NCBI GenBank assembly: GCA_015057405.1
Contig: SVEK01000016.1
Location: 1 to 62,968, forward strand
Length of the DNA: 62,968 bases
Origin: Lachnospiraceae bacterium
GTDB lineage: Bacteria > Bacillota > Clostridia > Lachnospirales > Lachnospiraceae
Direction of reading: 5' to 3'
Made by a program: the position numbers and the translations under genes. Below the pieces are notes generated by a model. That model ran no database searches and was not told the origin of the DNA. It saw only the letters and a program-made list of their open reading frames with translations. Shown here one piece after another: positions 27,677 to 37,046 of this stretch. Each line of letters opens with the position of its first letter. Within the stretch, counting starts at the first letter, position 1.

Positions 27677-30600
27677 ATGAAGAATATAACGAAAACAGTA
27701 AAGAGCGGTAATATTGGAAAGGAAAATGCGGAGAAGTATCTGAGCTTTGGTTTGCTTATGGTATTTGCCTTTATAGTTCACATTATTTTTGCGGCAGCAT
27801 ATGTTGGTTTTGATGTGGATATGGGATGTTTCTCATGGTGGGCAGATGCTGTGTATGAGCATGGCTTTGGACAGTTTTACCATCTGGAAGCATTTACTGA
27901 TTATCCGCCGGGATATATGTATGTGCTTTATATCATAGGTGCACTGAGAAAGTTGACCGGTCTTACCGATCTTAGTACGGCTGCGGTTATTATGCTTAAG
28001 ATGCCGGCTATATTGTGTGACCTTGGTATCGGTTGTGTTATTTACAAAGTTGCTTCAAAGTATACCACTAATGTATATTCACTTCTTTTTGCTGCGGCTT
28101 ATATGTTTAATCCGGCTATTATTATTAATTCCTGTACATGGGGACAGGTTGATTCGGTATTTACCTTATTTGTTGTTTTAATGTGTTATTTTGTAACTGA
28201 AAAAAAATTACCGTATGCTTATTTTGTATTTGCTATTGGTATTCTTATGAAACCGCAGACAATGATGTTTGCACCGGTTCTTATATTGGGAATAATTGAT
28301 CAGGTATTCCTTAATGATTTTTCATGGAAGAGAATGTTTAGGGAACTTGCAATCGGACTTAGCGCAATTGTATTAATGGTATTGCTTGTATTGCCTTATG
28401 GATTTGAAGAAGTAATTTCGCAGTATGTTGATACTCTTGCATCATATCCGTATGCGTCTGTTAACGCATACAATATGTGGACATTGTTTGGATTTAACTG
28501 GCATTCTCAGGATGATTTGTTCCTGTTTCTTTCGTTTAAAAACTGGGGAACCGTGTTTATTATTCTTGCAGTTGTTTGTTCTGCAATTTATTGTATGAAA
28601 AATAAGGAGTCGGAAAGCAAGTATTACCTTACCGGCGCGCTGCTCATAACATTTGTATTTATGACTTCGTCAAGAATGCACGACAGGTATATGTATCCTG
28701 CCCTTGCATTATTGCTGACGGGTGCTGTTGTAAAGAGACAGAAAGGTTATTTTATTGCGTATGCAGCACTTACCATTGCTCATTTTTGTAATGTATATGA
28801 TGTATTGTTCAATTATGATGCCCAGTCTTACGATGCATCTAATCCGGCATTGTTTATTATATCGGGAATTAGTATATTAGCTTTTGCTCTCTTTGTTTAT
28901 GTACTTGTTGACGGATTTGATGTTCCGAGAGCGCTTACATATGCGGAGAAAATTGAACTTGAGTTAAAGAATAAGATTGCCGGAAACAAGAATAAGGCTA
29001 AACGCCAGAATAACAATGGTAATTACGGAAAGAACAATTCGACCGGAAAGGTAAATATTAATAATGCAAATGTTTCTGCACCTGATTCTATGCTAAAGAG
29101 ATTGATTGGCATACGTTCATCAGTTGTATCTTCAAAATGGACGAAATGGGATTTCATTATTATGTTTGCCATAACTGCGGTGTATGCATGTATAGCATTT
29201 TATAATTTGGGAGATATGCGTGCTCCGGAGTCTTTCTGGAAGAGTGAAACTATAGATAGTGAAATTGTACTGGATTTTGGTGAGGAAACTCAGTTTAAAG
29301 AGATGTACAATTATCTTGGATATTATGAGAACCGAAAGTTTGAAGTTTCTATATCAAATGATGGAACACAGTGGCAGCCGCTTAGCCTTGGAACTGCTTC
29401 TGAAGATGAAAATAATAATCCTGACTGGATGAATATATGTAGTGTATTTTGTTGGAATCAGCAGGCATTTTCTTATAATACCCGCTATATTAAATTTGTA
29501 TCAAAGGATGAACGTTCCACAGTTATGGAAATGATGTTCTATGACAGCGAAGGTAACGTTGTGACACCTGTTAACACATCAGATTATCCGGAATTGTTTG
29601 ATGAGCAGGATATATTTGACGGAAAAATGACATTTATGAACAGTACTTATTTTGATGAAATATATCATGCCCGTACTGCATATGAAATGGTTAATGGATT
29701 ATATGTTTATGAAACAACCCATCCACCTCTTGGTAAGGCTATTATGTCCATCGGTGTACTTTTGTTTGGTATGTGTCCGTTCGGATGGAGATTCATGGGT
29801 ACTTTAATAGGTGTTCTTATGGTACCTGTAATGTATCTTCTTGGTAGAAAATTAACAGATAAAACATGGCTTGCAAGTGTATTTACTTTATTGTTTACAT
29901 TTGATTTTATGCACTTTGCACAGACCAGAATTGCGACTATTGATGTATATGTAACATTCTTTATCATGCTTTCGTATTTCTTTATGTTGTGTTATTACAA
30001 GATGAGCTTTAATGATACTGCACTAAAGAAAACCTACATTCCACTTGCCTTATCAGGTATATGTATGGGTCTTGGATGTGCCAGCAAATGGACCGGTGTA
30101 TATGCCGGTATCGGATTGGGATTGGTGTTTGCTCTTGTAATGGTAAGAAGATACTGTGAATACAGTATTGCTAAATCAGACCCTAAGGGTGAGTCGGAAG
30201 GTATTAGCCACCAGTCAATTATTGATAATTATTCGATTAATACATTAAAGACACTTGCATTTTGTGTAATTGCATTTGTAGTTGTTCCGTGTATTATTTA
30301 CCTTTGTGCATATATTCCGTTTAATAACGGATATCCGACCAGAGAGTTTAACACCGGACTTGTTGCCCGTATGTTTGATAATCAGAGTTATATGTATGAT
30401 TATCATTCACAGCTTGTTGCTACACATCCGTATGAATCTACATGGTATCAGTGGCCGGTTATGACAAGACCTATACTGTATTATGTTGAGAATGTAAGTG
30501 ATACATTAAGGTCGGGAATTAGCTCGTTTGGTAATCCTTTTGTATGGTGGGCAGGAATTCCGGCATTCATATATATGTTGTATCTTAGCGTTTGCAAGAT

Positions 30601-30907
30601 TGACAGGAACGCGATGTTCCTTGCAATCGGATACCTTGCTCAGTACATTCCTTGGATGTTTGTAAGCAGATGTACATTTATATATCACTATTTCCCAAGT
30701 GTTCCGTTTGTGGTAATGATGATTGGTTACTCGATATATACACTCACTCGTAATAAAGCAAAATGGACCAAGATTCCTGTTGCTGTATATGTGATTGCTG
30801 TGATTGCTTTGTTTGTTGCATTCTATCCTGTACTGTCAGGGTTCCCTGCAACGAACGAATATGCTAACTACTTGAAATGGTTTGATGACTGGGTACTTTT
30901 GTTCTGA
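27677..30907 (+). CDS. Double GT-C glycosyltransferase (PMT-type) with central discoidin-like domain
   Basis: The 1076-residue membrane protein is made of two transferase modules. Module 1 (about 20-430) has GFDVDMGCFSWW and TDYPPGYMY (74-80) followed by many helices. A basic Asn/Lys linker and a beta domain (about 520-625, YYENRKFEVSISNDGTQW) like discoidin/F5-8C follow. Module 2 (about 650-1076) has FDEIYHAR (Asp660-Glu661) and THPPLGK, hallmarks of protein O-mannosyltransferase family 39. It probably transfers sugars from a polyprenyl-phosphate donor to exported proteins or glycans. AGGAGG precedes the start. Confidence 0.88.
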   Translation: MKNITKTVKSGNIGKENAEKYLSFGLLMVFAFIVHIIFAAAYVGFDVDMGCFSWWADAVYEHGFGQFYHLEAFTDYPPGYMYVLYIIGALRKLTGLTDLSTAAVIMLKMPAILCDLGIGCVIYKVASKYTTNVYSLLFAAAYMFNPAIIINSCTWGQVDSVFTLFVVLMCYFVTEKKLPYAYFVFAIGILMKPQTMMFAPVLILGIIDQVFLNDFSWKRMFRELAIGLSAIVLMVLLVLPYGFEEVISQYVDTLASYPYASVNAYNMWTLFGFNWHSQDDLFLFLSFKNWGTVFIILAVVCSAIYCMKNKESESKYYLTGALLITFVFMTSSRMHDRYMYPALALLLTGAVVKRQKGYFIAYAALTIAHFCNVYDVLFNYDAQSYDASNPALFIISGISILAFALFVYVLVDGFDVPRALTYAEKIELELKNKIAGNKNKAKRQNNNGNYGKNNSTGKVNINNANVSAPDSMLKRLIGIRSSVVSSKWTKWDFIIMFAITAVYACIAFYNLGDMRAPESFWKSETIDSEIVLDFGEETQFKEMYNYLGYYENRKFEVSISNDGTQWQPLSLGTASEDENNNPDWMNICSVFCWNQQAFSYNTRYIKFVSKDERSTVMEMMFYDSEGNVVTPVNTSDYPELFDEQDIFDGKMTFMNSTYFDEIYHARTAYEMVNGLYVYETTHPPLGKAIMSIGVLLFGMCPFGWRFMGTLIGVLMVPVMYLLGRKLTDKTWLASVFTLLFTFDFMHFAQTRIATIDVYVTFFIMLSYFFMLCYYKMSFNDTALKKTYIPLALSGICMGLGCASKWTGVYAGIGLGLVFALVMVRRYCEYSIAKSDPKGESEGISHQSIIDNYSINTLKTLAFCVIAFVVVPCIIYLCAYIPFNNGYPTREFNTGLVARMFDNQSYMYDYHSQLVATHPYESTWYQWPVMTRPILYYVENVSDTLRSGISSFGNPFVWWAGIPAFIYMLYLSVCKIDRNAMFLAIGYLAQYIPWMFVSRCTFIYHYFPSVPFVVMMIGYSIYTLTRNKAKWTKIPVAVYVIAVIALFVAFYPVLSGFPATNEYANYLKWFDDWVLLF

Positions 30908-30941
30908 TAATATCCGGTGTGTTTAAAAGGAGATTATTGAT

Positions 30942-32345
30942 ATGGCTTGCAACAATGTAAAATTAATAAGTCATTGCAAAGATATTAAAGAAAAAGTGAC
31001 TATGTTTCAAAAAACTATGTCATGTAATTATAGAAAGTCTTCTCTGCTTGAAATAGTTATGGAGTACTTTACTCTTTGTGAGATGATTACAGAAAATCTC
31101 AATCCGGAGTTAGAAGAAGCAACTGAAGAACTTGAAGTTATAGATAAAGCGATTAGCCTTCTGGCAGATAATAAGTCGGTTTTATCCGTTATTGATGATT
31201 TTTCTGCAGTTAGAAGTATCATTACAGATAAGATGGATAACGTTACGGCATATGTTGACAAATTGCTTGTTTATGAATATGTGCTCAGCAGACGCGGTAT
31301 GGGATTAGAGATGTCTGAAATTGAGATTGATAGCGAACTTTCAGGGTATGATATGACTGAGTTTGCCCGAGATATTCTTCAATACATATTTGCTGAAGCA
31401 GATAACATGATCGTAAATGAGCGCATTCATGAAATTATGGAATGCCTTCCGGTGAGAATGTCCAGGAAGAAGTATCTTGCGCTTGTAAAGAGTGGGCTGT
31501 CACTTTACAGTGATTCAGACAAGGCATCTTTTGATGAATATGTGTATATGTTAAGAACGTCGTCCATGCTCTACGCGTGTGGTAATAAAGCATGTGATTT
31601 TAGCGAGATAGATAAACTTTGCGCTGAACTTGCTGAGGTGGATTATAAGAATCTTGGAAAAGATTATTATCTTATTCTCAGAGATAAACTTGATAATGCT
31701 ACGGTAAAACTTGGCAATTTATCAGATGTATACATTTGTCTTGTGAAAATTATTAATATGCTTTATGTGTATGCAATAAACGAGACCTGTGAAATCGATT
31801 CAGCAGAGCGGGATGATGATAAATTTAATCATATTTGCAATACAATCCTGGCTAAATTGCATGAACATATTAATGATGAATCGGCATCGGGGGAAACACC
31901 GGAGCAGCTTCTTGTTAATCTTGAAGGATACATGGAAGAATTGTATGAGGAAAGGTGTAAACTTGTCCCTATGGGGGAGGAGCTTGGTCTTGTTTATGGG
32001 AATATAATAAGTGAGCTTAATATGGAAGAACAGTTTGATAAGCTGGAGATATCAAAAAGGCTTATGGACAGTTATTTTGCAGATATTAAGTCTGCAGAAT
32101 ATGAAGAAGTGTCTTCAGAATATGTTGAAGAAGCTACGGACAGTATTATTTCTGAAATGGAAGAATTGTTCGCAAACAGTAATAAGCTTATTGTAAAAGC
32201 TATTATAGCACTAACTATGGGCAAGTTGCCTATGCCGTTTACAACATCTGAGGATGTTAAAGATTATGTTGTTAATGCTCTGGAGCATTGTACGGATAAG
32301 TCAGAACTTGTCTATGTGAAAAAATGTGTTGATGATATAATATAG
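30942..32345 (+). CDS. Unknown all-helical cytoplasmic protein
   Basis: The 467-residue acidic protein is helix-rich, without signal peptide or membrane segments. Repeating heptad-like Leu/Glu patterns are seen, for example NPELEEATEELEVIDKAISL. No family or catalytic motif was recognised. A ribosome site AAGGAG precedes the ATG. It follows the large glycosyltransferase by 34 bases and precedes a small unknown gene, with which it is probably co-transcribed. Confidence 0.75.
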   Translation: MACNNVKLISHCKDIKEKVTMFQKTMSCNYRKSSLLEIVMEYFTLCEMITENLNPELEEATEELEVIDKAISLLADNKSVLSVIDDFSAVRSIITDKMDNVTAYVDKLLVYEYVLSRRGMGLEMSEIEIDSELSGYDMTEFARDILQYIFAEADNMIVNERIHEIMECLPVRMSRKKYLALVKSGLSLYSDSDKASFDEYVYMLRTSSMLYACGNKACDFSEIDKLCAELAEVDYKNLGKDYYLILRDKLDNATVKLGNLSDVYICLVKIINMLYVYAINETCEIDSAERDDDKFNHICNTILAKLHEHINDESASGETPEQLLVNLEGYMEELYEERCKLVPMGEELGLVYGNIISELNMEEQFDKLEISKRLMDSYFADIKSAEYEEVSSEYVEEATDSIISEMEELFANSNKLIVKAIIALTMGKLPMPFTTSEDVKDYVVNALEHCTDKSELVYVKKCVDDII

Positions 32346-32381
32346 GCGTATTGCTTGTGACGATATGGAGAGTGTGGTTCC

Positions 32382-32699
32382 GTGATAAAATGGTGTCTGA
32401 ACATGTATATGGACGATTGCGTTGCAATGAATCTCGAAAAATATAAACAACTGGTAATGGACAATCGTATTAATATTCCGCCGTTATACTGTATAACATT
32501 GGCAACCAATGTTAATAATTTGCTTGATATAATATCTTGTAACGAATTGTTGTTTAAATATTACAGAAGGGCTAACGTAACAGTAGTCGGAATGGCTGCT
32601 GCATATAAGGATGCCGTGGAATTGGTTAAAAAGATTGTAGTTGATGTATATAAGGACACCGGGGACTTTGATGTAAGAAGTTATTTTGACAGGGGATGA
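32382..32699 (+). CDS. Small unknown protein
   Basis: The 105-residue frame starts with GTG at 32382 behind GGAGAGTGTGG; ATGs at 32403 and 32409 are alternatives. A segment of alternating hydrophobic and charged residues (YCITLATNVNNLLDIISC, then AYKDAVELVKKIVVDVYKDTG) suggests a small alpha/beta fold. No family was recognised. It is packed between the 467-residue gene and ytfI. Confidence 0.6.
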   Translation: MIKWCLNMYMDDCVAMNLEKYKQLVMDNRINIPPLYCITLATNVNNLLDIISCNELLFKYYRRANVTVVGMAAAYKDAVELVKKIVVDVYKDTGDFDVRSYFDRG

Positions 32700-32719
32700 G
32701 ATAAATATTATTACAAATA

Positions 32720-33631
32720 TTGAAAATAATAGGAATAATATTGTTAATACTCATTGGACTTGTTGTTTTGTTTGTCATTCTTCTTGGAATAATTCCTGTA
32801 AGATATAAGGTTGAGGCTAAGCATGACGAATATGAAGAAGATGAGACCGGGGACGTTTCTGTCCGAGGCTGGAATGTGAAAGGAAGGATAAGCTGGTTTT
32901 TACGTTGCATTTCATTTGTCGTGTTGTATAATGAAGCGGACGGAATGGTTTATCGGCTTAAAGTTTTTGGAATTCCTTTTGGACGAAAAAAAAAGAATGA
33001 TAATAATAAAACTACTGAGAACCGACATATTGATGACGGAGATGAAAACCAATCGGATGTTGTATCCGTTGAGAATACGCAGTCAGGCGGTGTATCATCC
33101 GAGGACAATAAGCAAGAGGACGTTATATCCGCTGAGGATGATGTACATTCAGACAGTATGTTATCCGGGGACAATAAGCAGCCTGATATTGACGTAAAAA
33201 AAGGAAAGTCAGAAACAGCAAAACCTACTGATGGAATCAAAGATAGTATTCACAAAGTGGTTGATAACATAAAGCGGATATGGGGTATTGTTACCAATCC
33301 TGATACAAAAACAGCGGCAGGAAAAGTGAAACAATACCTGGTAAAGTTATTAAAACATATCTGTCCGGACAAAATATATGTTAATATGGTTATTGGTACC
33401 GGAGACCCGTGCAGTACAGGATACCTATTCGGAATATTTGGTATGATAATAGGTATGTGGCCCGGTAAATACCAAATATATCCTGATTTTGAAAAAAAGA
33501 TTATTGAAGGTAAAATGCGAATAAAAGGAAAAGCATATTTATATGTGTTGCTTTGTCATATGATCAGAGCATTTTTTGATGAAGATATACGTAAAGTAAT
33601 AGACAGTAATAAAATCAGCAATAAAAAATAA
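32720..33631 (+). CDS. ytfI: DUF2953 (YtfI-like) membrane-anchored protein
   Basis: The 303-residue protein has one N-terminal membrane helix (2-26), a beta-rich segment typical of DUF2953 (VRGWNVKGRISW, RLKVFGIPFGRKKK), an acidic disordered linker (about 95-170), and a conserved C-terminal part (TGTGDPCSTGYLFG-like GTGDPCSTGYLFGIF). A TTG at 32720 is the only plausible start, since TAA lies 18 bases upstream in frame; the ribosome site is weak, so translation may be coupled to the preceding gene. Its pairing with ytfJ supports the call. Confidence 0.8.
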   Translation: MKIIGIILLILIGLVVLFVILLGIIPVRYKVEAKHDEYEEDETGDVSVRGWNVKGRISWFLRCISFVVLYNEADGMVYRLKVFGIPFGRKKKNDNNKTTENRHIDDGDENQSDVVSVENTQSGGVSSEDNKQEDVISAEDDVHSDSMLSGDNKQPDIDVKKGKSETAKPTDGIKDSIHKVVDNIKRIWGIVTNPDTKTAAGKVKQYLVKLLKHICPDKIYVNMVIGTGDPCSTGYLFGIFGMIIGMWPGKYQIYPDFEKKIIEGKMRIKGKAYLYVLLCHMIRAFFDEDIRKVIDSNKISNKK

Positions 33632-33664
33632 ATGCACATTGTGCAGAAAGATGGAGGAATAAAT

Positions 33665-34039
33665 ATGGAAGGTAAGAAACCGAATGGTCAGTTCACTGAA
33701 ACAGTAGAATCTTTATTTAATGGGATGGACAGTTTTATTACCAGTAAGACTGTAGTTGGTGATGCAATAACAGTTCCGGACGGAACTATAATACTTCCCC
33801 TTGTTGATGTGTCTTTTGGAGTAGCTGCAGGTGCATTTGTTAACGACAATAACAAAAAAAATAACGGCGGCGGAGGAATGGGCGGTAAGATACAGCCAAG
33901 TGCCGTGATTGTAATAAAAGACGGTAATGCAAAGCTTGTAAATGTTAAGAATCAGGATGGAATTACTAAGATTCTTGATATGGTTCCGGACCTGCTTGAG
34001 CGTTTCAAGTCGAAGGATGATGAAAATAAAGAAAATTAA
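33665..34039 (+). CDS. ytfJ: GerW/YtfJ-family protein
   Basis: The protein is 125 residues from the ATG at 33665 (GATGGAGG upstream); an in-frame ATG at 33632 has no ribosome site. Conserved features are GDAITVPDGTIILPLVDVSFG, the Gly-rich loop NGGGGMGGKIQPSAVIVI, and LVNVKNQDG. YtfJ is associated with germination in Bacillus but also occurs in non-sporulating Lachnospiraceae. It forms a pair with ytfI. Confidence 0.92.
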   Translation: MEGKKPNGQFTETVESLFNGMDSFITSKTVVGDAITVPDGTIILPLVDVSFGVAAGAFVNDNNKKNNGGGGMGGKIQPSAVIVIKDGNAKLVNVKNQDGITKILDMVPDLLERFKSKDDENKEN

Positions 34040-34074
34040 TAAAAATAATTATTTTTGAAATTGAAAAAAAGTAC

Positions 34075-34103
34075 TTGCAAATATGGATAGTGTTTGTTAA
34101 AAT
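34075..34103 (+). promoter_or_regulatory. Promoter of rpmB
   Basis: TTGCAA and TAAAAT are separated by 17 bases, 57 bases before the rpmB start. The untranslated leader is about 50 bases. Confidence 0.75.
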
Positions 34104-34160
34104 AGTCGTGTTTGTGACATGTAAAGATATGTCAGATAGAGATGTAAGGAGGTGCTTTCA

Positions 34161-34346
34161 ATGGCAAAATGTGCAATCTGCGATAAGGGTGCCCACTTTG
34201 GAATTCAGGTGAGCCATTCTCATAGAAGAAATAATCGTATGTGGAAGTCAAATATTAAGTCAGTAAGAGTTAAGGTTAACGGTGCAACTAAAAAGATGAA
34301 TGTATGTACTGCATGTCTTCGTTCAGGAAAAGTTGAAAGAGCGTAA
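34161..34346 (+). CDS. rpmB: Ribosomal protein L28
   Basis: The 61-residue protein starts at the ATG at 34161, six bases after AAGGAGGTG. It begins MAKCAICDKGAHFGIQVSHS and has a second CxxC (CTACLRSGKV), so it is the zinc-binding form. It is a monocistronic gene with promoter and terminator. Confidence 0.98.
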   Translation: MAKCAICDKGAHFGIQVSHSHRRNNRMWKSNIKSVRVKVNGATKKMNVCTACLRSGKVERA

Positions 34347-34374
34347 GTAATTAATTAACTTAAGACTAAGAATC

Positions 34375-34409
34375 CCCATCGTTTTGTGAAAACAAGATGA
34401 TGGGTTTTT
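34375..34409 (+). terminator. Terminator of rpmB
   Basis: CCCATC pairs with GATGGG, with an inner GTTTT/AAAAC stem, and is followed by TTTTT. Confidence 0.8.
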
Positions 34410-34440
34410 CGATTGTGAGATTTATTTTTTGTGTTATTAA

Positions 34441-34581
34441 TTAGCATGAAGTAAATAGGTTGTAGCCAAGAACAAGACAAAGAAGAATGATTATGACTGT
34501 AAGTAACCAGTTATTTATGAATAACATAATAATCATTCCGATTGCCATCCACAATAATATAAAACCAATTATTCTTTTCAT
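34441..34581 (-). CDS. Possible 46-residue hydrophobic small protein
   Basis: A minus-strand frame with ATG at 34581 encodes a peptide that is almost entirely membrane-like: MKRIIGFILLWMAIGMIIML, a short polar turn, then a second hydrophobic stretch ending LGYNLFTSC. The frame stays open upstream of the ATG, including beyond the asp23 promoter, but has no start there. The ribosome site is weak and no promoter was found. It occupies an otherwise empty 290-base gap between the rpmB terminator and the asp23 promoter. Confidence 0.3.
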   Translation of the reverse strand: MKRIIGFILLWMAIGMIIMLFINNWLLTVIIILLCLVLGYNLFTSC

Positions 34582-34639
34582 TTTGGGATACTCGTCATCA
34601 AAGATGTTTATACCAATATATGCGCCGGGAACGAAATAA

Positions 34640-34668
34640 TTGCTTTTTATATTTATTTGGGTTATACT
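34640..34668 (+). promoter_or_regulatory. Promoter of asp23-fakA-recG
   Basis: TTGCTT and TATACT are separated by 17 bases, ending 32 bases before the asp23 ATG. Confidence 0.75.
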
Positions 34669-34700
34669 GTATAGAAGTATCGTGCAAGGGAGGCTATTAT

Positions 34701-35057
34701 ATGAAGGGTCGTATGAATACAGAATTGGGTAGGATTGAAATTGATACTGACGTTATTGCCAAATATGCAGGCTCGTCCGCCGTTGAGTGTTTTGGTATTG
34801 TTGGTATGGCATCTGTTAATGTAAGAGATGGATTTGCTAAACTTCTTGGTAAAGATAATATTGCCAGAGGTGTTGAAGTTTCAATAATTGATAACAAGCT
34901 TGATATAAAGTTGCATATTATTGTGGCATATGGTGTTAGTATCTCTGCAGTTGCCAATAACCTTTTGGATAATGTAAAATACAAGGTTGAAGAGTTTACC
35001 GGTATGAAGGTTGGTAATATATTGGTTAGCGTTGAAGGTGTAAGAGTAACAGAGTAA
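34701..35057 (+). CDS. Asp23/Gls24 family envelope-stress protein (YloU-like)
   Basis: The protein is 118 residues from the ATG at 34701, seven bases after AAGGGAGG; longer frames would include the promoter. The conserved core is IDTDVIAKYAGSSAVECFGIVGM and VAYGVSISAVANNLLDNVKYKVEEFTG. Asp23 proteins assemble near the membrane and relate to envelope homeostasis. The position directly before fakA and recG is the classic Firmicute yloU-yloV-recG order. Confidence 0.93.
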   Translation: MKGRMNTELGRIEIDTDVIAKYAGSSAVECFGIVGMASVNVRDGFAKLLGKDNIARGVEVSIIDNKLDIKLHIIVAYGVSISAVANNLLDNVKYKVEEFTGMKVGNILVSVEGVRVTE

Positions 35058-35091
35058 TAATTGTAAGTATTGATTATGGAGGAACTGATTA

Positions 35092-37008
35092 ATGAGTACA
35101 ATAGATGCAACATTGTTGCGGGATATGTTTATAGCCGGTTCGAATGCGCTTGATGAGAAGAAGGAATATGTTAATGAACTTAATGTATTTCCTGTTCCGG
35201 ATGGTGATACAGGAACCAATATGACCATGACTATTAAAGCGGCAGAAAGAGAAGTGCAGGCTGTAAGTGATGTTACTATGGAAAATTTGTGTAAGGCAAT
35301 ATCTTCCGGTTCACTTAGAGGTGCGCGCGGAAACTCGGGAGTAATTCTGTCTCAGCTTCTTCGTGGTTTGACCCGTTGTCTCCGTGAAAAAGAAGAACTT
35401 GATGTACAGGATATTGCTGAAGGATTTGAAAAGGCGGTTGAAACGGCATACAAGGCAGTTATGAAGCCGAAAGAAGGAACGATTCTTACTGTTGCTAAAG
35501 CGGGAGCTTATGTTGCCGGATATCTTGCAGATAAAAACGTTGATATTGTTACATTTTGCGAGCTTGTTATAGAATACATGAGAGAAATACTTAACAAGAC
35601 ACCGGATATGCTTCCGGTCCTTAAAGAAGCCGGGGTCGTAGATTCAGGTGGAGAAGGACTTATGGTAATTATTGAGGGTGCAGTTAGTGCTCTTAAGGAA
35701 AGAATAGCTAAACCTGATGGTGCAAAAAAACCTGATATGTCACGCTTTGACAGAAACGGATATAATAATATGTCGTCAGGTAAGTCATCCAAATCATCTG
35801 ATAAAAAGAATCAGGAAAAGAAGTCTTCTGACAAGAAAAGTAATAAGTCAGATAAGAGTACAAGAGGAGACAAAAAAGCTATCGGCCGTGGTTCCAAGAG
35901 ACCTTCAAAGGCCAATATCAGTACTGCTGATATCAAGTTTATGTATTGTACTGAATTTATTGTGTTATTAGACTCGGATTTTGATATACAAAAAGAAAAT
36001 GAATTTAAGATATTCTTAGAAGCAATCGGAGATTCCATTGTAGTTGTATCTGATGATGAAATAGTTAAGGTTCATGTGCATACTAATATGCCGGGAATTG
36101 CAATTCAAAAAGGACTTACCTACGGTGCCCTTACTAATCTGAAGATTGATAATATGCAGGAAGAACACAACGAGAGATTATCAATGGAGGAAGAAGGTGC
36201 TACTGAAGCAGCAAGTGCTCCGGAAGTTTCTGTGGATTCAGAAACTTCGACTGTGGTTGATGAAAATGCCGGTGCAGCAAATGATGACGTTGTGAATTCA
36301 GAAGGAGAGGCTGTTGCAGAAACTCCTGAGAAACCATCAGTTCCGCGAAAGCCTGTTGGATTTATTACGGTGTCTGCAGGTGAGGGACTTAGTGAGATTT
36401 TTGCAGGTCTTGGTGCTGATATTGTCATCGAAGGTGGTCAGACAATGAATCCGAGCACAGAAGATATGATTAATGCAATTGATAAGATAGATGCAGATAA
36501 TATATTTATCTTGCCGAATAATTCCAATATTATATTGGCGGCAAGTCAGGCAAGCAGTCTTGTTGAAGATAAGAATATTATTGTGATTCCTTCTAAGACT
36601 ATACCGCAGGGAATTATGGCACTTCTTAATTATATGTCTAATAAGACTGTTGAAGATAATGAAGCTACCATGATAGCAGAGATGGCAAATGTTAAGTCGG
36701 GAGCCGTAACTTATTCGATAAGGGATACTGTTGTTCAGGGTATGGAGATTAAGCAGGGAGACATAATGGGTATTGGTGAATCTCAGATAGTTAACGTGGG
36801 CGCTCAGGTTATGTCTGTAACTGTTGAACTTGTTGACAAACTTATTGACGATAGCTCAGAACTTGTTTCTTTGTATTATGGAACGGATACTACTGAAGAT
36901 GAGGCTAATCTTATTGCTGATTCTATCAGTCGTAAACATCCGAAAGTGGATGTAGAAGTTCATTACGGCGGTCAGCCGGTGTATTACTATTACCTTTCAG
37001 TAGAGTGA
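35092..37008 (+). CDS. fakA: Fatty-acid kinase FakA-like (DAK2/DegV-domain, YloV)
   Basis: The 638-residue protein has an N-terminal nucleotide-binding DhaL-type domain with the Mg-ATP aspartates in NVFPVPDGDTGTNMTMTI (about 29-46) and GSLRGARGNSGVILSQ. A Ser/Lys-rich linker (about 220-270) follows, then a middle domain with VHVHTNMPG, an acidic Ala/Glu linker, and a C-terminal domain (VGFITVSAGEGLSEIF). FakA phosphorylates fatty acids bound to a DegV-type FakB; no fakB is in the window. Both low-complexity linkers make it longer than the usual roughly 550 residues. Confidence 0.9.
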   Translation: MSTIDATLLRDMFIAGSNALDEKKEYVNELNVFPVPDGDTGTNMTMTIKAAEREVQAVSDVTMENLCKAISSGSLRGARGNSGVILSQLLRGLTRCLREKEELDVQDIAEGFEKAVETAYKAVMKPKEGTILTVAKAGAYVAGYLADKNVDIVTFCELVIEYMREILNKTPDMLPVLKEAGVVDSGGEGLMVIIEGAVSALKERIAKPDGAKKPDMSRFDRNGYNNMSSGKSSKSSDKKNQEKKSSDKKSNKSDKSTRGDKKAIGRGSKRPSKANISTADIKFMYCTEFIVLLDSDFDIQKENEFKIFLEAIGDSIVVVSDDEIVKVHVHTNMPGIAIQKGLTYGALTNLKIDNMQEEHNERLSMEEEGATEAASAPEVSVDSETSTVVDENAGAANDDVVNSEGEAVAETPEKPSVPRKPVGFITVSAGEGLSEIFAGLGADIVIEGGQTMNPSTEDMINAIDKIDADNIFILPNNSNIILAASQASSLVEDKNIIVIPSKTIPQGIMALLNYMSNKTVEDNEATMIAEMANVKSGAVTYSIRDTVVQGMEIKQGDIMGIGESQIVNVGAQVMSVTVELVDKLIDDSSELVSLYYGTDTTEDEANLIADSISRKHPKVDVEVHYGGQPVYYYYLSVE

Positions 37009-37046
37009 TCGGTATATGTTTTTGATGTGTAAGTTGGAGAGTTGAT

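Noticed and set aside
30942..32345. Structural-maintenance or septation-ring type coiled-coil protein
   Set aside because: No ATPase motifs and only short heptad stretches; the evidence is too weak to name a family.
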